Assembly: GCA_011391115.1 (NCBI GenBank)
Contig: JAABRC010000083.1
Coordinates: 1-7,840 of the forward strand
Direction of reading: 5' to 3'
Origin: Candidatus Egaibacter danicus
Lineage (GTDB): Bacteria; Pseudomonadota; Gammaproteobacteria; Burkholderiales; Burkholderiaceae
DNA: 7,840 nt
Shown here: positions 5,858-7,840 of the stretch, piece by piece
Layout: each line of letters opens with the position of its first letter
Position numbering within the stretch: position 1 is the first letter of the stretch
Position numbers and translations under genes: made by a program
The notes under the pieces: generated by a model
Databases searched by the model: none
What the model was told of the DNA's origin: nothing
The model's input: only the letters and a program-made list of their open reading frames with translations

Positions 5858-7150
5858 ATGAGTGCAGTTATGAAACAAGATACACAGGCCTCGAATGCTG
5901 AGTGGCATGCCCGGCGGCTAGCGGCCACACCACGGGGTGTTGGGGTAATGGGGGACTTCTTCATTGACCATGCCAAGAATGCGGAATTCTGGGACATCGA
6001 GGGTCGTCGATTTATTGACTTTGCAGGCGGTATTGCCGTGCTGAATACCGGACACTGTCATCCCAAGATTCAAGCTGCGATATCAGCGCAGCTTGAGCGA
6101 TTCACGCACAGCTGCTATCAGGTCGTGCCGTATACGGAATACGTCTCTCTGGCGGAACGCATCAATGCCATCGTTCCGATCACGGGCCCCCGGAAGATTG
6201 CCTTTTTCTCGACTGGTGCCGAAGCCATCGAGAATGCAATCAAGATTGCCCGATCAGCGACAAAGCGCAGTGGCGTGATCGCGTTTGGCGGGGCCTTTCA
6301 TGGCCGCAGCATGTTCGCCGTGGCGATGACGGGGAAGGTTCAGCCCTACAAGGCAGGTTTTGGTCCTTTCCCGCCCGAAATTTTCCATGTTCCATTTCCA
6401 TGCCATTGCGCACCGCTCGATGATGTCAAGTATGCAATGGAGCAGGTATTCAAATGTGATATCGAGCCTTCCAGAGTTGCGGCAATCGTTTTTGAGCCTG
6501 TCCAGGGGGAGGGTGGGTTTAACGTCATTCAGGCAGAAGCCGTTAAATGGCTTCGTGAACTGTGTGATGCGCACGGGATTTTGCTGATTGCGGATGAGGT
6601 GCAAACGGGCTTCGCACGTACTGGAAAAATGTTCGCGATGGAGCATTTTGGGGTATCACCGGACATCATGACGCTGGCAAAGAGCATGGCTGGAGGAACC
6701 ACATTGTCAGCCGTGGTGGGCAAGGCTGGGATCATGGATGCGCCGGCCCCTGGGGGCTTGGGTGGAACCTATGCCGGGAATCCACTGGCTGTTGCTGCTG
6801 CGCATGCCGTGTTGGACATCATGCAGGAGGAACAACTATGCGAGCGCGCGCAGGCGCTTGGTGATCGGCTCAAGGTTCACTTGGGTGGTATTCAAAATAA
6901 GAACTCGCGCATTAGTGACGTGCGTGGACTGGGCGCGATGGTGGCTTGCGAACTGGTCGATCCGGCAACGGGAAGCCCGGATGCGGATTACACAAAACGC
7001 GTGCAGCAGCAGGCGCTGAAGAAGGGGTTGCTCCTGTTGACGTGCGGTGTCTACGGAAATGTGATCCGCTTCCTTTTTCCGTTGACGATTGAGGACAAGG
7101 TGTTCACAGAGGCCTTGGCGGTCCTCGACGCGGCTTTTGAGATAGCGTAA
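5858..7150 (+). CDS. gabT: 4-aminobutyrate aminotransferase (GabT/PuuE-like)
   Basis: This 430-residue PLP enzyme of the class III aminotransferase family transfers the amino group of GABA to 2-oxoglutarate, giving succinate semialdehyde and glutamate. E. coli GabT has 426 residues and PuuE 421. Visible features are FAGGIAVLNTGHCHP (55-69, with Ile59 at the substrate site), the phosphate-binding STGAEA loop (118-123), Arg150 in HGR, Glu213/Glu218 in EPVQGEGGF, Asp246 in IADEVQTG that pairs with the PLP ring nitrogen, Schiff-base Lys275 in LAKSMAGG, Thr304 in GGTYAGNP, and Arg404 in NVIRF, which matches the GABA carboxylate-binding arginine. After Lys275 the usual GGFPL-type sequence reads GGTTL, which is unusual. 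Following a PuuC-like gene, it probably acts as PuuE; GabT and PuuE cannot be separated by sequence alone here. 5-aminovalerate could be an additional substrate. Confidence 0.92.
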   Translation: MSAVMKQDTQASNAEWHARRLAATPRGVGVMGDFFIDHAKNAEFWDIEGRRFIDFAGGIAVLNTGHCHPKIQAAISAQLERFTHSCYQVVPYTEYVSLAERINAIVPITGPRKIAFFSTGAEAIENAIKIARSATKRSGVIAFGGAFHGRSMFAVAMTGKVQPYKAGFGPFPPEIFHVPFPCHCAPLDDVKYAMEQVFKCDIEPSRVAAIVFEPVQGEGGFNVIQAEAVKWLRELCDAHGILLIADEVQTGFARTGKMFAMEHFGVSPDIMTLAKSMAGGTTLSAVVGKAGIMDAPAPGGLGGTYAGNPLAVAAAHAVLDIMQEEQLCERAQALGDRLKVHLGGIQNKNSRISDVRGLGAMVACELVDPATGSPDADYTKRVQQQALKKGLLLLTCGVYGNVIRFLFPLTIEDKVFTEALAVLDAAFEIA

Positions 7151-7174
7151 TTTGTTTCTGAGAGTTGTTTTCCC

Positions 7175-7840
7175 ATGAGTTTGATCAATGCTGCCAAGGC
7201 AAAGCTGGCCGCGCAGGGTATTCATAGTGTCTTGACCCAGTTTTGCGACATCCACGGCGTGGCACGCGGCAAGTTGGTACCCGTCTCTCAGTTGGGCGAT
7301 CTGGTCCATGTTGGAGCGGGCTTCTCCGGCCCCAGCATTTGGGGGACCGGACTTCCACGATATGGCCCACGAAGTGAGTATTACGGCCGCGTGCAGCTTG
7401 ATTCATTGCGCGCCCTGCCTTTTATGCCAGGTGTCGCTCATGGCGTGTGCGATGGCTTCGCAGGTGGCATGCCGCTGGAAACCTGCTCTCGGCAAGTCCT
7501 CAGGCGGCAAGTTGACTTGCTGGCAAAGCGGGGATGGAAGCTGTGGGTAGGAATTGAGCCCGAGTTCTTCTTGCTTGGCAAATCGGCAGATGGTACCTGG
7601 CGTGTCAAGGATGATGAGGACCGGCTGTCCAAGCCGTCATACGATCTCAAGTCGATCCATCGGACCCGGGGCTTTCTAGACGAAATGAGTGTGGTCCTAA
7701 CGGACCTTGGGTTTGAACTTCAGCAAATTGACCATGAAGATGCAAATGGTCAGTACGAAATCAATTACCGGTTTGACGATGCGCTGAACGCGGCAGATCG
7801 CTATATGCTGTTCAAGATAGCGGCGCACGCGGTAGCCGAA
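7175..7840 (+). CDS. Glutamine synthetase family ligase, probably gamma-glutamyl-polyamine synthetase (N-terminal part)
   Basis: The window shows the first 222 codons; the gene runs past its end. Family members make a gamma-glutamyl amide from glutamate, ATP and ammonia or an amine. Residues from about 14 to 100 form the beta-grasp domain (QFCDIHGVARGKLVPVSQL), and the catalytic domain begins near 105. Metal/substrate motifs are E128 and E130 in GIEPEFFLL, and E188 and E195 in DHEDANGQYEIN. The ATP loop and later substrate residues lie outside. The DHEDANGQYE wording is closer to GlnT and gamma-glutamylmethylamide synthetase types than to E. coli PuuA. Context of putrescine uptake, PuuC-like and GABA aminotransferase genes argues for putrescine as the amine, filling the PuuA step. 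The ATG lies 24 bases after the previous stop, with only a weak GAGAG (7160-7164) as ribosome binding site, so expression may depend on translation of the gene before it. Confidence 0.88.
   Translation, partial: MSLINAAKAKLAAQGIHSVLTQFCDIHGVARGKLVPVSQLGDLVHVGAGFSGPSIWGTGLPRYGPRSEYYGRVQLDSLRALPFMPGVAHGVCDGFAGGMPLETCSRQVLRRQVDLLAKRGWKLWVGIEPEFFLLGKSADGTWRVKDDEDRLSKPSYDLKSIHRTRGFLDEMSVVLTDLGFELQQIDHEDANGQYEINYRFDDALNAADRYMLFKIAAHAVAE

Overview
The window is a stretch of bacterial chromosome with about 56% GC by eye. It carries seven genes, all on the + strand and closely spaced: a complete putrescine-type ABC importer followed by genes for putrescine and GABA catabolism. The proteins look proteobacterial. 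A lipoprotein-type PotF, an intact PotFGHI set and a glutamine synthetase of GlnT-like character suggest a betaproteobacterium, probably Burkholderiales. That placement is an inference from style, not a database result.

Layout: positions 1-91 are a leader with a candidate sigma-54 promoter (18-33) and a weaker TATAAT box (7-12). The transport block follows: potF-like binding lipoprotein (92-1255), a strong hairpin plus T-tract (1280-1317), potG-like ATPase (1350-2453), potH-like permease (2471-3385) and potI-like permease (3399-4262). The catabolic block is a PuuC-like aldehyde dehydrogenase (4333-5805), a GabT/PuuE-like aminotransferase (5858-7150) and the first 222 codons of a glutamine-synthetase-family ligase (7175-7840, cut by the window end). 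No gap exceeds 94 bases. I saw no RNA genes, mobile elements, CRISPR arrays or long repeats.

How the genes fit together (inference from known families): PotF-like protein captures putrescine or a related polyamine, and PotGHI imports it. The ligase would gamma-glutamylate the amine. An oxidase not in this window would give gamma-glutamyl-gamma-aminobutyraldehyde, and the PuuC-like enzyme oxidises that to gamma-glutamyl-GABA. A hydrolase not in this window frees GABA, which the aminotransferase converts to succinate semialdehyde. Spacing and the absence of any terminator after 1317 suggest that potG through the ligase are one transcript, with potF made in excess because of the intercistronic terminator.

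This is a recognisable pathway, not a clearly new system. The points most worth checking are the candidate sigma-54 promoter, the attenuating hairpin, lipid anchoring of the binding protein, the GlnT-like rather than PuuA-like ligase, and a Thr-Thr substitution beside the catalytic lysine of the aminotransferase.
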